A DNA stretch of 64,000 nucleotides from Rhynchopus sp. YZ270_cl-10 (Eukaryota; Euglenozoa; Diplonemea; Diplonemida; Diplonemidae): positions 124,001 to 188,000 of the forward strand of contig OZ037893.1 in the NCBI GenBank assembly GCA_964035575.1. Reading direction: 5' to 3'. The translations under genes were made by a program, and so were the position numbers. Positions within the stretch are counted from its first letter, which is position 1; every line of letters begins with the position of its first letter. The notes under the pieces are model-generated. The model ran no database searches and was not told the DNA's origin. It saw only the letters and a list, made by a program, of their open reading frames with translations. This document shows, piece by piece, positions 21,283 to 32,318 of this stretch.

Positions 21283-22022
21283 AAGCCCGGTCCCCGGTCC
21301 CCGCTCCCCGGTCCCTGGCCCCGGTCCCGGTCCCTGGTCCTGGTACTGGTCCTGGTCCCGGTCCCAGTACTGGTCCCGGTCCTGGTCCCAGTCCCGGTCC
21401 TGGTATCGGTCCCAGTCCCGGTCCTGGTACTGGTCCCGGTCCCGGTCCCGGTCCCGGTACTGGTCCTGGTACTGGTCCCGGTCCTGGTCCCAGTCCCGGT
21501 CCTGGTATCGGTCCCAGTCCCGGTCTTGGTACCGGTCCCGGTCCCGGTCCCGGTACTGGTCCTGGTACTGGTACTGGTCCCGGTCCCAGTCCTGGTACTG
21601 GTCCCGGTCCTGGTCCCAGTCCCGGTCCTGGTATCGGTCCCAGTCCCGGTCTTGGTACTGGTCCCGGTCCCGGTCCCGGTACTGGTACTGGTCCCGGTCC
21701 CAGTCCTGGTACTGGTCCCGGTCCTGGTCCCAGTCCCGGTCCTGGTATCGGTCCTGGTCCTGGTACTGGTCCTGGACCAGGACCGGGACAGAGACCGGGC
21801 CCAGTACCTGGTCCTGGTCCCGGTCCCCCACCCTCCCGCGCCCGGGTCCCCTCCCACTTTCGGGCGTTTTCACCACTGTTTTCTACATATTGTGTCCCAG
21901 TCCAGCTGAGAATAACCCGGTCCCCGGTCCCCGGTCCCCGGTCCCCGGTCCCCGGTCCCCGGTCCCCGGTCCCCGGTCCCCGGTCCCCGGTCCCCGGTCC
22001 CCGGTCCCCGGTCCCCGGTCCC
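21283..22022. repeat. GGTCCY/GGTACY hexamer minisatellite and CCCCGGT heptamer block
   Basis: Tandem GGTCCC, GGTCCT and GGTACT hexamers run from about 21283 to 21835, organised into higher-order blocks of roughly 120 bp (CCCAGTCCCGGTCCTGGTAT recurs). A short unique stretch follows, then about 15 perfect CCCCGGT heptamers at 21917-22021. Because unit length is a multiple of three, long open frames appear in several frames on both strands; their repetitive translations have no domain, so they are treated as noncoding. Confidence 0.85.
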
Positions 22023-22069
22023 CCCTACCTTATTCTCTGCTGTGCCCTCCCCTCCCTCAGGCCCCCCCT

Positions 22070-22702
22070 CTATTTCGCATCGTAGCTGGTTTTATCTGTA
22101 ACTGTTAGACCTCCTGTTGTGAAGAAATAGCTTTGGTATGGAGGTCGGGGGCCGTCGGAGCGTGCAAAGACTTGGTCGCCACGCATGTGTGCTAGGTGAG
22201 AGAGGTGCCAGGCTGGGAAGTTGCCGTGCTGGCCGCTGATGACGTCAACGTCGAAGGCCTCTATGAAGTGCATGACTTTGGTGCGGTGGTGGGGCTCCGC
22301 AAAGGCACGGTACTCCTCCATGACAGCGTAGGTGGCCCATTGCTGCAGCTTGCGCAGACACGCCACTACCGCCCCGGTAATGTGCAGCCCTGTCGAGCAC
22401 GCCAGCACAACAGGGTGCCGAGACACATCTAAAAGGATCTCGACCGCCTCCTTCACCAGCAGCTCGCTCAGCCCCGTCCACGCAGGGTCCGGCACCCAAT
22501 GCTCCCGCCCCAGAGGCACCACCTGTACACCTTCCTTCTCGAGGACATCCGCCACTCTCCCTTCAAGGGGCTCGTTGCTCAAGATAATCGCGGTCCGTGC
22601 CCCAAGGGAGCTCAAGAAGCTGATGTTCCCTGCCCCAGGCATCGCACACCGGTGCACGCCGTCCTCCACAACGGCATAGCTGGGGGGCGGCACCAATGCC
22701 AT
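22070..22702 (-). CDS. Oca/Siw14-family atypical dual-specificity phosphatase, probably catalytically dead
   Basis: Related to plant and fungal PFA-DSP/Oca proteins, which act on inositol pyrophosphates or in stress signalling. 210 residues, single exon. Family features: YAVVEDGVHRCAMPGAGN near the N-terminus, FLSSLGARTAIILSNE, and GAVVACLRKLQQWATYAVMEEYRAFA, matching the usual GCLRKLQ-W-EYR-FA block. The signature loop is ACSTGLHITG (residues 101-110): the nucleophile position Cys102 is kept, but the conserved Arg six residues later is Ile108 and the preceding His is Ala. CX5R phosphatases need that Arg, so loss of activity is inferred. The minus-strand leader has a pyrimidine tract and ATTCAG 35 nt before the ATG. 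Start is the only ATG before the conserved block. Confidence 0.85.
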   Translation of the reverse strand: MALVPPPSYAVVEDGVHRCAMPGAGNISFLSSLGARTAIILSNEPLEGRVADVLEKEGVQVVPLGREHWVPDPAWTGLSELLVKEAVEILLDVSRHPVVLACSTGLHITGAVVACLRKLQQWATYAVMEEYRAFAEPHHRTKVMHFIEAFDVDVISGQHGNFPAWHLSHLAHMRGDQVFARSDGPRPPYQSYFFTTGGLTVTDKTSYDAK

Positions 22703-22954
22703 GGTTTTATATTGGCATTATTTTGTTTGGTGTGTGTCTGAATATTAGATACGGAATAAGAAGAATGGTGAGTTGAGAAGGAAAAAAAACACCCCCCCCG
22801 TCACATTGTTTTCTGGCGTCTAATTTTTGGAAGTTTTTGTTGTTTTCTATAAAAAAATCTAAATTATCAAATCGAATGCCCCCCCTCCAAAGGAAGGCTT
22901 CTAAAAATGCTTTGTTTGAAACAGTGCTCTCTTTTGCCACTCCATTTTTTTCTT
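22703..22954. other. Oca leader and separase 3-prime region
   Basis: No gene. On the minus strand CCTTCTCAACTCACC, ATTCTTCTTATTCC and ATTCAG (AG at 22738-22739) make a candidate trans-splice acceptor for the Oca gene. The rest is the A/T-rich tail of separase. Confidence 0.45.
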
Positions 22955-25900
22955 CTACCCAAGACGTGGGTTGACCGGTAGTCCGTACATGACTGGGCAT
23001 GAACCTATGAGGTAGCGCAACTTGACATGCTTGCGTGCAGTGTTCATCGCCTCTGCGAGGGGAAGCGTGTTGACGTCTTTGAGCCACGACTTGAGAAGCT
23101 GTGCTGTGAACCGGTCGATCTCTCCATCCGTCACATCCCAGAGGTTCGCCACTACTGCAGGCGCCCCGGTGACCAACAATGCGTAGGGAACGCCGTAGGG
23201 CTCTACCTCTCCTGAGGCTTCACCGAGACTCCCTGAGCTGCACCCCATCATGAAGCACACTGCCATGCCCCGCTCGGGGCCCGTGGAGGTGCGTCTGATG
23301 CCACTTTGTCTGGGACTCTCTCCGGGGGAGAGCATTTCATCGTAGAGGCATCGCGTTGAGTTTGCTGGGGTGCGTTCGAACACTGGGGTGCGGGAGGTGC
23401 TCAGACGGTGCCCCGCAGATCGCGGTGTGAGGCATGCTGGTGGGGCACAAACGGATTCGCTCGGCGCAGCGCCAAACCGCCTGAGGTCCTTCAGCGCAAC
23501 AAACTGCTCCCCGGTGCCGTGCCCCAAATAAAGGAAGACGTCGTGCATGCGGACCCCATGGCGCATGATCCCCAGCCACGTCTCCCGCCACGCCCGCCCC
23601 TCTGCATTGCGCGGTGCGGTCGCCCCAACCCCTGCCGCAGGTGTCGTCGTGCCTGCTATGGTGCCTACCTGGCCGGACCAGCCCTTCTCTTTCTTGAACC
23701 ATTCGAACTTCGATTCGGTGCGCTTAAGGTTTCCGTCGGGGTTAAGCTGTAGGGGAAAGTGTGGAGAAGGGGCAGGGGGGAGAGGATACATACCATATAG
23801 AAGACCTTAGAAGAGTCAAACTCTCGGTGCAAAACTTCGCCGCAGGTGGAGGATTCGAGCTGTGAAAGAAAGAGGGTTTTATTGGAAGAGTTTAAAGATG
23901 GTCTGAAGGGGAAAGACAGGGAAAGAAGGCGGTGTTGGGCTTTGACTCTGGAGTTTGTCTCTCTCTGCAGAGGGTCATTCGAGTGATAAATGGACTGAAT
24001 CTAGGGGGGTGTTCACACGGTGATGGTGATAAGGCTTTTTGGTGATATGGCATGCTATGTTATAACATGGTGAAAGCATGTCATATGACAAAGGTTATGT
24101 CAAACCATGAAGCATGACAGATCACCAAAAACCTTAGCGACATCATGCAATATGAGGGGGGAGAGAACATAGGGGGGGAGCATACCTTCTGCAGGAGGTA
24201 GTGCAGCGAGGGGATGCGCGACACAGCCTCGTTCTCCATGGCGGAGCAGGACTCCCACGGCAGACGGTGCAGCGCACCCCCGAGCACCAAGAGGACGTGC
24301 TGGCGGGGGATCTTCTCGGATAGCGGGAGCACCTTTGCGACCTCGACGTGGATGAGCTTGGCTACATTGCGGATCTGATGTGGCGTGCATATGAATCAGA
24401 GTGCCCCAAGCTATAAAGTACAACGAGATACACATAGATGCAACTAAAGACCCCCCCCCCCCCAAATAAGCCCACACAATAGCTATTTTCCCAAAATAAC
24501 TTTGCCGTATTTTTCACCGTATCAACGAAGACGCCAAATCCCGAGAGAATCGGGTGTAGAATTTGAAAGGGATGATTGGGGTGCCAACCTCATCGACAAT
24601 GCAGTCGCACCCTTCAGAGGAATCAACAAAAATGTTTGAAATTTGTGTCGGATTTTCTAAAAGAGGTTTTCAAGAGAGAGGACATACCGGCTCGCTGACC
24701 TGCCCTCCCACTGGCGGGTCGACACCGAGGACATCGTGGAGTGCGTGGTAGACGATGGAGGTGGTTGCTTTCCAGTAGAGCTCTTCGCCACGCCCGTTCT
24801 TGCGTTGTGCGTCGTCGCGCAAGCCGTCGTAGAGCTTAGGGACGGAGGACAGCAGAATGCGGATCAGGTTTCTGTCGAGCACACGCCCCGAGGGGTGCAT
24901 CTTCGAATGGATGGCGAACAACGCCTTGTACACCTTCTCCTCCACAGTGGAGAGCAGCGTCTTCACAGCATGCGACAGAGGGCCCCCTACCAGCATCCCC
25001 CTCCAATTGTGCAGCAGCTCATCCCCCAACTTTTCCACTACTGTCTTGATGCGGAGGTCCAGCTGTTCTCTTGTGTTCCACCACTCCTGTTTGTAGCTGT
25101 TGTCGCTGATGCGGGAGTGGTCCACCCCTTCTAGATGCGTTTTAGCTGATTTGAGAACTGAGGCAAGCTCCGAAGTTGCGGAGGAAACTTCGATTTGAGC
25201 ATTCGCGATGCCGATAACAACAGGGTCATAGTCCGCTTCTAGACGTGATATGATAAGATGACCGTCCTCTGCGAGCTTCATGGTCACCACAGCGAAGCAT
25301 GACGGCAGCAACACCCTCAGGCGATCCGTCACCCCAGCAGGGTTCGCCGCACTCCCCGTGGAGCTGAAGGACGCCCGCCCAGAAAGCTTCGTTGCCTGCT
25401 GGAAGAACGACTCCGCAAGCCCAGACTTCGACGCAAAGAACGCTGCGCGATCTGCTGCCAACCCTTTCCTCGCTACGACCCCTTCCAATTGATGCCGCAC
25501 AGTACAACCAATTGACGCATTCAGGTAGTGCGCACACTGCGTTTCATCCTGCCTCGCACTCCTCCTTGACAGCTCGGTATTAACCTGCTGGGACATGAAG
25601 AAGGGCCCCTGGAAGCGCCCTGCCTCGTACAACGCTTTGCGTAGATGACCTCTTGTGTCGTTGGATCGTGGTGAATGACGTTTTGCAAGGTTCCAGTCTG
25701 GACGGACCTCTTCTAATTCGGAAAGTGCAACTCTTGCGTTTACTCTGCACCGTCTCGATTCAAGGCTTTTCAACTGTGTTTCCAGAGGTGCAGAAGAGGA
25801 AGCAGCGCAAAGCGCTTTGGCTGCCAAGATGCTTGCCTTCAGAGAGTCGTGGGAGAAGCTTGCTGTGTTCTGCAGGTTTCTGCAAAAATCGTTGTTTTCC

Positions 25901-28221
25901 TCGAAGGATTCGACCGCAGCAAGGAGGTGGTCGGTACCGAACGCCACATCCTCCGCAACAATGAAGTCGAGACCAATATGCGCGATTTCATCCAGACCAT
26001 AATGATGTACAGTATTGGGGCTTGCCCAGGGACGTCGTCTTGTTGCGTTGAGCTGAGCCAATGCGAGAGAAGGGAGCACCTTTTGCTCCAACCGATCCAA
26101 GGTTTTCACCGCAGCCCCGACGTCACCGCTCTTCCTAAAGCATTCTGAGAGGAGCAGATAGCACGACGCACGGAGACTCGCTTGGTTGGGCCCATCGATG
26201 AATCCTTCAAGAACCTTGATCGCACAACGCAACGACAGCGCTGCCTCGTGGAAGCTGTGCGACACAACCTGACACTGTCCCCTTCGGTAGAGGATCCACG
26301 CTGTGTGAACCGGAGAGAAGGAGCCGCTGTTACAGACCTGGATTTTGAGTGCTTGAGCAAGGAGGCGGTGAACAGCATCAACCTCGCCACGCACAATCAA
26401 AACCTCGGTATGCGCATGCAAAAGCGAGAACAAATTGTTCAGCAACGTCAACGAGTTTTTCTTCTGCGCATCCGCAGGCCTTTCTAGAAGCGGGTCTGTC
26501 CTGAAAAACGCACCCAACGCATCCTCCCCCGCCACCAACGCTGCTTCTGTCGAACCCACCGAAAGACAGGTAGTGGTCAGGCAGGTCCGCAGGGTTGCTT
26601 CGACCTCTTCCAGACGGTTCTTCGCTTCATCCACTTCGCTCATGCTATTAGAGTCCCCCTGGGTCGGTGTCCGTGGACTGAGGAGTTGTACGTTCAGATC
26701 TGCGCCTGGAGTTGCCACACCCATATTCCCTCCAACACACGCAAAGAAAGGCCCACGCAACACCTCCTGCACGGAGTCGAGGCTCCGCAGGATGTCGTTC
26801 TGTGCTTCTTCAGATCCTCGGTTTTTTGTAACCTTCCCGAACGCTTTGTATGCAGTGTACTCTGCACGGTTTACCTCTTCGTCGGTGGTTGTCATGGCCG
26901 CTTCTTCAATCCATGCGTCCGCAGCGAAGAAGGAGCCTCGATTGTATAGGGCCAACGCTACATTAGAAGCATACCCAACACACCGTTCGGAACCCTGCGA
27001 GGCACGGAAGAGCAGGTTAAGGGAGTACACATGGAGCACATCGTCTCCGTGGTAAAGCAGCTGTTTCGAGAGGAAGTCCACATGCTTCGCAGTGCGTGCA
27101 GGGATTTTGAGGTTATATGATAACATCACATCAAAACAGAGAAGCGCAAGGGTACGGTACATTCGAATATCCTGTACAGAGGGGAGACCCGGCTGTTTGT
27201 CACAATGTGACACTGCGTCGCCAAATGACTTATAATGTTCGGTTTTAACTTCACGGAGATGTCCGAATTTTTCATCACCCACAGTATTAGCGACATAGCC
27301 CGCCAACGCCGCGCTCCGCTCCCTCCAGAGACCATGCGATGCTAAAAAAAACGTTGCAAACCCTGCGCCTACGAACCCAACTCCGCTCCCTCCCACACGG
27401 CCTTTCCCACAGCGGTGGAGTTGGTCCAGGCAGGCTGAAACGCATTCCATTGCGAGGCCCGCCTTCGGAGCGACTCTAGCAAATGACATAGCGTGATGAG
27501 CGTAGGAGAGACGGTAAAAAAGCGCGGTTTTCTCATCAAGACGTGCATGGTGGTTGATCCACGCTGTTCTCTTTGCGGTGCTGGCCCACCGAGAGGACCA
27601 GAGTGCTGCATATTCAACCCCCTGCTGGGTCTCAAAGCTCTTCTCCATCTCAAGCACCACACAGCTGGTCTCCTCCGACAGCAGGTTGTTCACCACAATC
27701 GAAAAGTTCTGAGGCACGTCGTCGCTTGGAACCATACCATTCCCATCCCCCCACCGCCTTTCAAAGGTTTTCCTGCATACTGTTAAACCGGTCTGCACCG
27801 CGCTAAGAATGGTTCTGCGGTCAACTTTGTTCTGTGCGAGGCGGGGTATCAAGGAGCCCCAAAGCTTTTCGAGCTGCAGGTCAGAGGTAAGACCTTCTGT
27901 AGCATGAGGATCTCGCGCGACGATGTCTTGCAAACGACGGCATTCATCAAGCGCAGCAAGGGCGGCCTCTGTCGTTTCTGGTGTTGCACGTCCACTTTCA
28001 AACTTCGCTCTTGCAATACAGTCTGCAGCTTTATGCACAATTCTCGTCACCTCACTGCTGATACGTTTTTGTGCATGGTGGTGGTGGTGGTGGTGATTCT
28101 CCGGGGCAGAAGAAGAAGGTGGCTGCGGTGGTCCCTTAGCAGCACGTCTCGAATCACCAAACGCACTTCTACTCTGCTGAGACGGCACTCTACGATCAAA
28201 TGGACACGCCTGGTGTGGCAT
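22955..28221 (-). CDS. ESPL1: separase (C50 peptidase), multi-exon
   Basis: Cysteine protease that cleaves cohesin to start anaphase. Model: exons 24688-28221 (1178 codons), 24186-24374, 23794-23859 and 22955-23746, all junctions phase 0, GT-AG; about 1526 residues. The long N-terminal exon looks helical-repeat (TPR-like), as in other separases. The catalytic half shows HVLLVLGGALHRLPWES, LNPDGNLKRTE, the His motif MHDVFLYLGHGTGEQF, the Cys motif AVCFMMGCSSGSL, NLWDVTDGEIDRF, and the terminal GSCPVMYGLPV. The 313-nt gap 24375-24687 is modelled as one intron but contains open protein-like sequence (SEGCDCIVDEVGTPIIPFKF), so an extra exon is possible; its junctions did not fit phase 0. A MITE sits in the intron 23860-24185. 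Leader: CAATCAG 62 nt before the ATG. Family call firm; exon model good except for that gap. Confidence 0.92.
24013..24154. mobile_element. palindromic MITE-like element, copy 2, in a separase intron
   Basis: 142 bp beginning TCACACGGTGATGGTGAT then AAGGCTTTTTGGTGATATGG, ending with the inverted counterpart (ATCACCAAAAACCTTAGCG, CATCATGCAATATGA). Same family as 5433-5622. It lies wholly inside the intron 23860-24185 and leaves the splice sites untouched. Confidence 0.7.
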
Positions 28222-28353
28222 AATTTTTTTTTTATCCTAATCACCTAACTCTATTCCATTTTTTTTGCGAGGTTTTTGTGTATCTGATTGATGAATTGGG
28301 GAGAATAAGATAAAAAAAAATCAACCAATTTTTTTTCTTTGTTTTGTTTCATG
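28222..28353. promoter_or_regulatory. separase leader with candidate trans-splice acceptor
   Basis: On the minus strand TTTTATCTTATTCTCCCC and CAATTCATCAATCAG (AG at 28284-28285) precede a 62-nt leader. GTTTCATG at 28346-28353 is the left target duplication of the neighbouring hAT-like element. Confidence 0.5.
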
Positions 28354-29053
28354 CAGGGTCCTCAAGGGGGTGCAAAAAAAATTTTTTGCACCCAAAAAAA
28401 AAAAAAAAGAAAATTCGGGGGGTGCAAAAAATATTTTTGCACCCCCCCAAAAAAAAAAAAAGTTTTTTTGGGGCGAAAAAATTTTTTTGAGGGGGGATTT
28501 CAGGCTTCAGCAGGGATTCTCTGGCTTTTCGTCAGCACCACAACAGACACAGCCAAGCACCACTAGGTGGCTGTCACACTCACAATGTGTGAAAGTGGTG
28601 CCAGGGATGCTCCCTGCGATTGTCGCCACCTTTAGCAGTCCAGGAAAGCAAGCGAAGTGATTATGTGGAAGTGTATTTCGTTTTATGCATGGGTACTGAG
28701 TGTAATTTTCCGCTCGCTGCGCTCGCGGAGGTACACCTTAAATTTTTTTTTCGCTCGCTTCGCTCGCGGAAAGACACCCCAATGTGAAATAAAAAAACGG
28801 GCGCAGGAAAATTTTTTTGAGCCTCCCACGATTTCACAAAAACCCAAAAAAATAGCGTCAGGCCCTGGTTTCCCCATTTTCCCGTGAATTTTCACACCTC
28901 TTCCAACTTTGTCAGGGAGGAGCGCGCGCGAAGCGCGCGTGACGACCGCTTGTGTGGGGAGAAAGCTCGGAATGGACTTTTCTGAAGGGTTTTGTACAGA
29001 AAAATTTTTGCACCCCCAAAATTCCCAGAGAGGGGTGCAGGCTGAGGACCCTG
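28354..29053. mobile_element. non-autonomous hAT-like element with 8-bp target duplication
   Basis: 700 bp with perfect 11-bp terminal inverted repeats CAGGGTCCTCA and TGAGGACCCTG, flanked by the direct repeat GTTTCATG at 28346-28353 and 29054-29061. An 8-bp duplication and CAGGG ends are hallmarks of hAT transposons. Inside are poly-A/poly-T palindromes around GTGCAAAA/TTTTGCAC (28370-28445), two CGCTCGCT-CGCTCGCGG hairpins (28711-28768) and a GCGCGCG hairpin (28920-28940). There is no transposase. The intact duplication suggests a fairly recent insertion, 22 bp beyond the stop codon of the methyltransferase gene. Confidence 0.85.
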
Positions 29054-29083
29054 GTTTCATGCTAGAAAAAAAAGATTTCCCCT

Positions 29084-29752
29084 TCAATGCTTTTTCATCA
29101 CTGCCACCCAGTTGTCTTTCTCCGCCGTAACAGATAGGATTTCTGCAGGAAGGTCTTCGAGAAGCAGGGTAAGCTCATCTAATGGGAAGAGGTGGTGGTA
29201 ACGTGCAAGGGGTGGACCGGAGGTACGTCGCCAATCAATGGTGACATCCTCTGGCGGCATGTCGGGGATGGGGCGGACTCCTTGATGGATTAACTCCCGC
29301 GACTCTGAGGAACGCACATACAACAATACCGAACCCCCCGACACCGTCACACGAAGAAGCTCCTGCAACGCTGCAGCACGGCGTTCAGGTGTGGCCATAT
29401 GATGGACCACAGCGATACACATCGTAGCGTCAAAGCTTCCATCACGATAGGCCAATCTCGTTGCACAGCACCGTACCCTCTCTCCAGGTGCAAAGTGCAA
29501 TAACGGCAGACTTATATCGCTTGCGGCAGTCTCAATGTGTCGGTCCCTCGGCACCGCAGTGAGGTTCCGCCCATTCCCACACCCGATCTCAGCAACAACC
29601 TCGTGTTCCCCGCGCGCCAGAATCCATTTCTTTGCTAAGGCCCAAGGGTTCCGCCGTGTCTCATTCCATTTAGGAGCAATCTCGTCATACACACCCTGAA
29701 CATGGTCCTCCTCAAGCCTCCCCGGGTCAACAATCGTTTCGCAATCTGACAT
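29084..29752 (-). CDS. TRM9: Trm9/ALKBH8-type tRNA wobble-uridine methyltransferase
   Basis: SAM-dependent methyltransferase that would complete mcm5U at the tRNA wobble position. 222 residues. Landmarks: VQGVYDEIAPKWNETRRNPW at 18-37 (family consensus VH-VY-IA-HFS-TR--PW), SAM motif I AEIGCGNGRNL at 55-64, ASDISLPLL, SFDATMCIAVVHHMATPERR, GGSVLLYV, and ARYHHLFPLDELTLLL near the C-terminus, matching RYYHVF-EL of the family. The start at 29752 is chosen because sequence upstream is Phe/Lys/Pro-rich translation of leader DNA without similarity. The family normally works with a Trm112 partner, not seen here. The stop lies 22 bp from a hAT-like insertion. Confidence 0.85.
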   Translation of the reverse strand: MSDCETIVDPGRLEEDHVQGVYDEIAPKWNETRRNPWALAKKWILARGEHEVVAEIGCGNGRNLTAVPRDRHIETAASDISLPLLHFAPGERVRCCATRLAYRDGSFDATMCIAVVHHMATPERRAAALQELLRVTVSGGSVLLYVRSSESRELIHQGVRPIPDMPPEDVTIDWRRTSGPPLARYHHLFPLDELTLLLEDLPAEILSVTAEKDNWVAVMKKH

Positions 29753-32318
29753 GATTTTCAGATTAAGATTGCATAAATTTTCCCAAAAAATAAATACCCT
29801 TTGGGGGTTTTGAGGAAATACGTCGAAATGGGGGGAGAAGGGGATGGGGAGAAGAGGGGAAATTGAGAAAAAATGATTCTTTTTTTTTCGGTGGATCACG
29901 CCAAAAAAAAAGTGCAACTGTAGCCCAGTCGCCTTGAGTAGGGGGGGTGTGGTGTTTTTGTGCCTTCCGTTGAAGGTTGAAGTTTCTGGGAACAAAACGA
30001 CATAAAACGACAAAGAAGATTGGGGGAAAAATAGGTATGATGAGTTTTCACTTCACAATTGTTATGGTGTTGCTCAAAATAAAAAAAAAGAGAATTTTGT
30101 AATACGAACTCACGCCTCTCGTGTTAAGTCACTCATAGAAAGAAAAAAACACATTGTGCATCAAAACGGAAGTTGAAAAGGTGCATGAAACGCTACTCTG
30201 GACGCAGGCACACCAGGTCTCTGTTGTGGCTATCGAACCACAACGATAGCACTGGGGACACTGTATGCAACGATGCTTGGGCAATGGGAGATGGATTTGG
30301 GAGCAGGTGGCTACACAAGGTGCGCAGGGGACACCTTACCCGACAGCGGTAGAGCGTACAGATATACCACTTTATTTGTATTTTTTTGATAAATTGTTGG
30401 AGTGTAGTTGCCTCGGTTGTGTTGCCACAGTTTTGTGCAATATCCACTTTCATTGTTTTTTTGGGGGAGCCCATGCGTGAGTGGGTATCGGTATTCCGAT
30501 GCGATTTAAAGAAAAAACATCAGGTTTTTCCGAAGAGGGAACAGCCTCTGTGCTTTAGTCACCTAAAGCAATGCAGACACTTCTTGGGTGCAGACAAAAA
30601 AAAAATTGTGGTTGATGCAGGCACCTCCGACTGACCCACGTAGGATGCCAGCCATCCGGATGAAAGCACGAAAAAAAAAAAAAAAAATAAAGAAGAAAAC
30701 TTGAAAGACGAATGCTCGCACACTCTATGAAAACTGCTGAGATGGTTCTTAGCATCTGCTTTAGCAACCTTTAAAAATGTCTCGACAATAGAAAGGCCTC
30801 TGTGCATGCTGTGCACAAGGTTAGGAAGGAGGTAAGGATACGATGCAAGAAGAGCGGAGGAACTTTGATGGAGTATTCGTGTGTTTTCACGCACACTTTT
30901 TGATCGGAGAACAATAAGAAAAAATAAATTGAAGTTGATAGTGCAAAACGCCTCTGGGACGCGGACACAAAAAAGGGGGGAAAAAAGCTAAGACAACTGT
31001 ACCTCTGGTACACACACACATCCAAAAAGGACAGCACCCCCTCTCCTTCTTTCACTGTGTCGGCAATCACCTAAGTACCCACTTTGGCGCGTTAGTGTCA
31101 ATACTCAATGTTGGCCAAAGCTTTTCTACGAGAGGGAGGGAGTAATTCAGACTGTCAGACTTTTCTTAATTCTTCGGAATTATGACAAAAAGACCACTGT
31201 CCAGCGGGGAGGGAGGGTTTTGCGGGGAAACGCAAAGAGGGGATCATATCAGTGGTTCAATACGGAAGCAACGTGTTTGGGCGATGCTTCGAAAAAGGTC
31301 CGTATCGGGGGGAAAATTGGTCAGATACAAAGGGGGTCATTGGAGGAGACACATGGTCATTAGGCTCATGGTTCTGGCTTGGGGGGTGGTCCTCTTCCCG
31401 TTTCGTTGTGGGAGAGGCTAGAGTAGAGTCTATTCCTGAGCCGTTGATCCGAAGAAAGAACAGACACAAGACGCAGTTTACCTGACGAAATATTACGGTG
31501 TCAATAGCTATCTTCACACAGGAAAACGGGAAACGAAAACAGGGGGGAGAGTTTGTTAGTTGTACGCTTCCACTCAACTGCGTTTGACATCAAAAATAGT
31601 AACTCTGATAGGTAAGTAAAAGGAAAAAAGGTTTCGTTTGATTGCACAAATTACCCTGTTGGAGGGGTGATTGGCGACCGTATCTGAGGAACTATTTCTC
31701 CTTTAAGCTACGCTTGTAGGTATATAAAAATAAGTTTTTGTAAAGGTGCCCGGTGTTTGTACCAGTGTACAGCTGACAGAATACTCAACATAGGGTGCAA
31801 TGGTCGCTAACAGCGGAGGGTGGTCGACGGTAGACAGTCATAGTACGGCCTACTTTTGTCTAACGGATTGTAAATCGAAACAGAAAAAAAAAAAGATGAA
31901 AAAAAAGAACGAAAATTTGAAGACAAAAATGTAATATTCGCTGACAAATCACATAAATTCTTTTTCAAATTTTCTCGGGAAATAAAGGAGCACATAAAAT
32001 GGTATTTTTTTAAAAAGGGGTTGATGCAGACCCACTGCACGATACCAGCCATCCGGATAAAAATTTTAAGTACCCTACGACCAACAGAAGATGAAAGGAA
32101 ACCTAATGGCCTTCCTCTCGCCAAGACATTTTTTATATAGCAAAAAACCCTTGACTCTAAACTGATCAACACAAAAGGACACAACGACGACGCTGATAGA
32201 TTAAAAAAAAACAAGCAGACACCCTACGGCAATACACTGGCACTTCCTGCCATTCTGCGATGTCTCTTCTCTCTCTCCCATACAATACTTTTCAACTCAG
32301 AAAAATCAAAAAAAACCT
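29753..32318. other. 2.6-kb intergenic region with many dispersed repeats
   Basis: No gene seen. The Trm9 leader (CTCTTCTCCCC, CTTCTCCCCCC on the minus strand) is at 29753-29890. Dispersed elements, all plus orientation: loop hairpin about 30105-30136; S module 30172-30245 (with GTTGTGGCTATCGAACCACAAC variant stem); a shortened loop copy at about 30541-30575; U family 30613-30664; partial S module 30930-30966; a T-family GTACCTCTGGTAC hairpin near 30998-31012; W family about 31335-31462; a V-like fragment about 31557-31600; U family 32019-32064. Confidence 0.55.

Noticed and set aside
21059-22108. Frames of 205-349 residues over the GGTCCY minisatellite
   Set aside because: Repeat-unit length divisible by three opens several frames on both strands; the translations are simple dipeptide-like repeats.
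29753-30013. N-terminal extension of the Trm9-like frame by 87 residues
   Set aside because: Composition is that of a pyrimidine/AT-rich leader, with no similarity to the family; the ATG at 29752 fits better.
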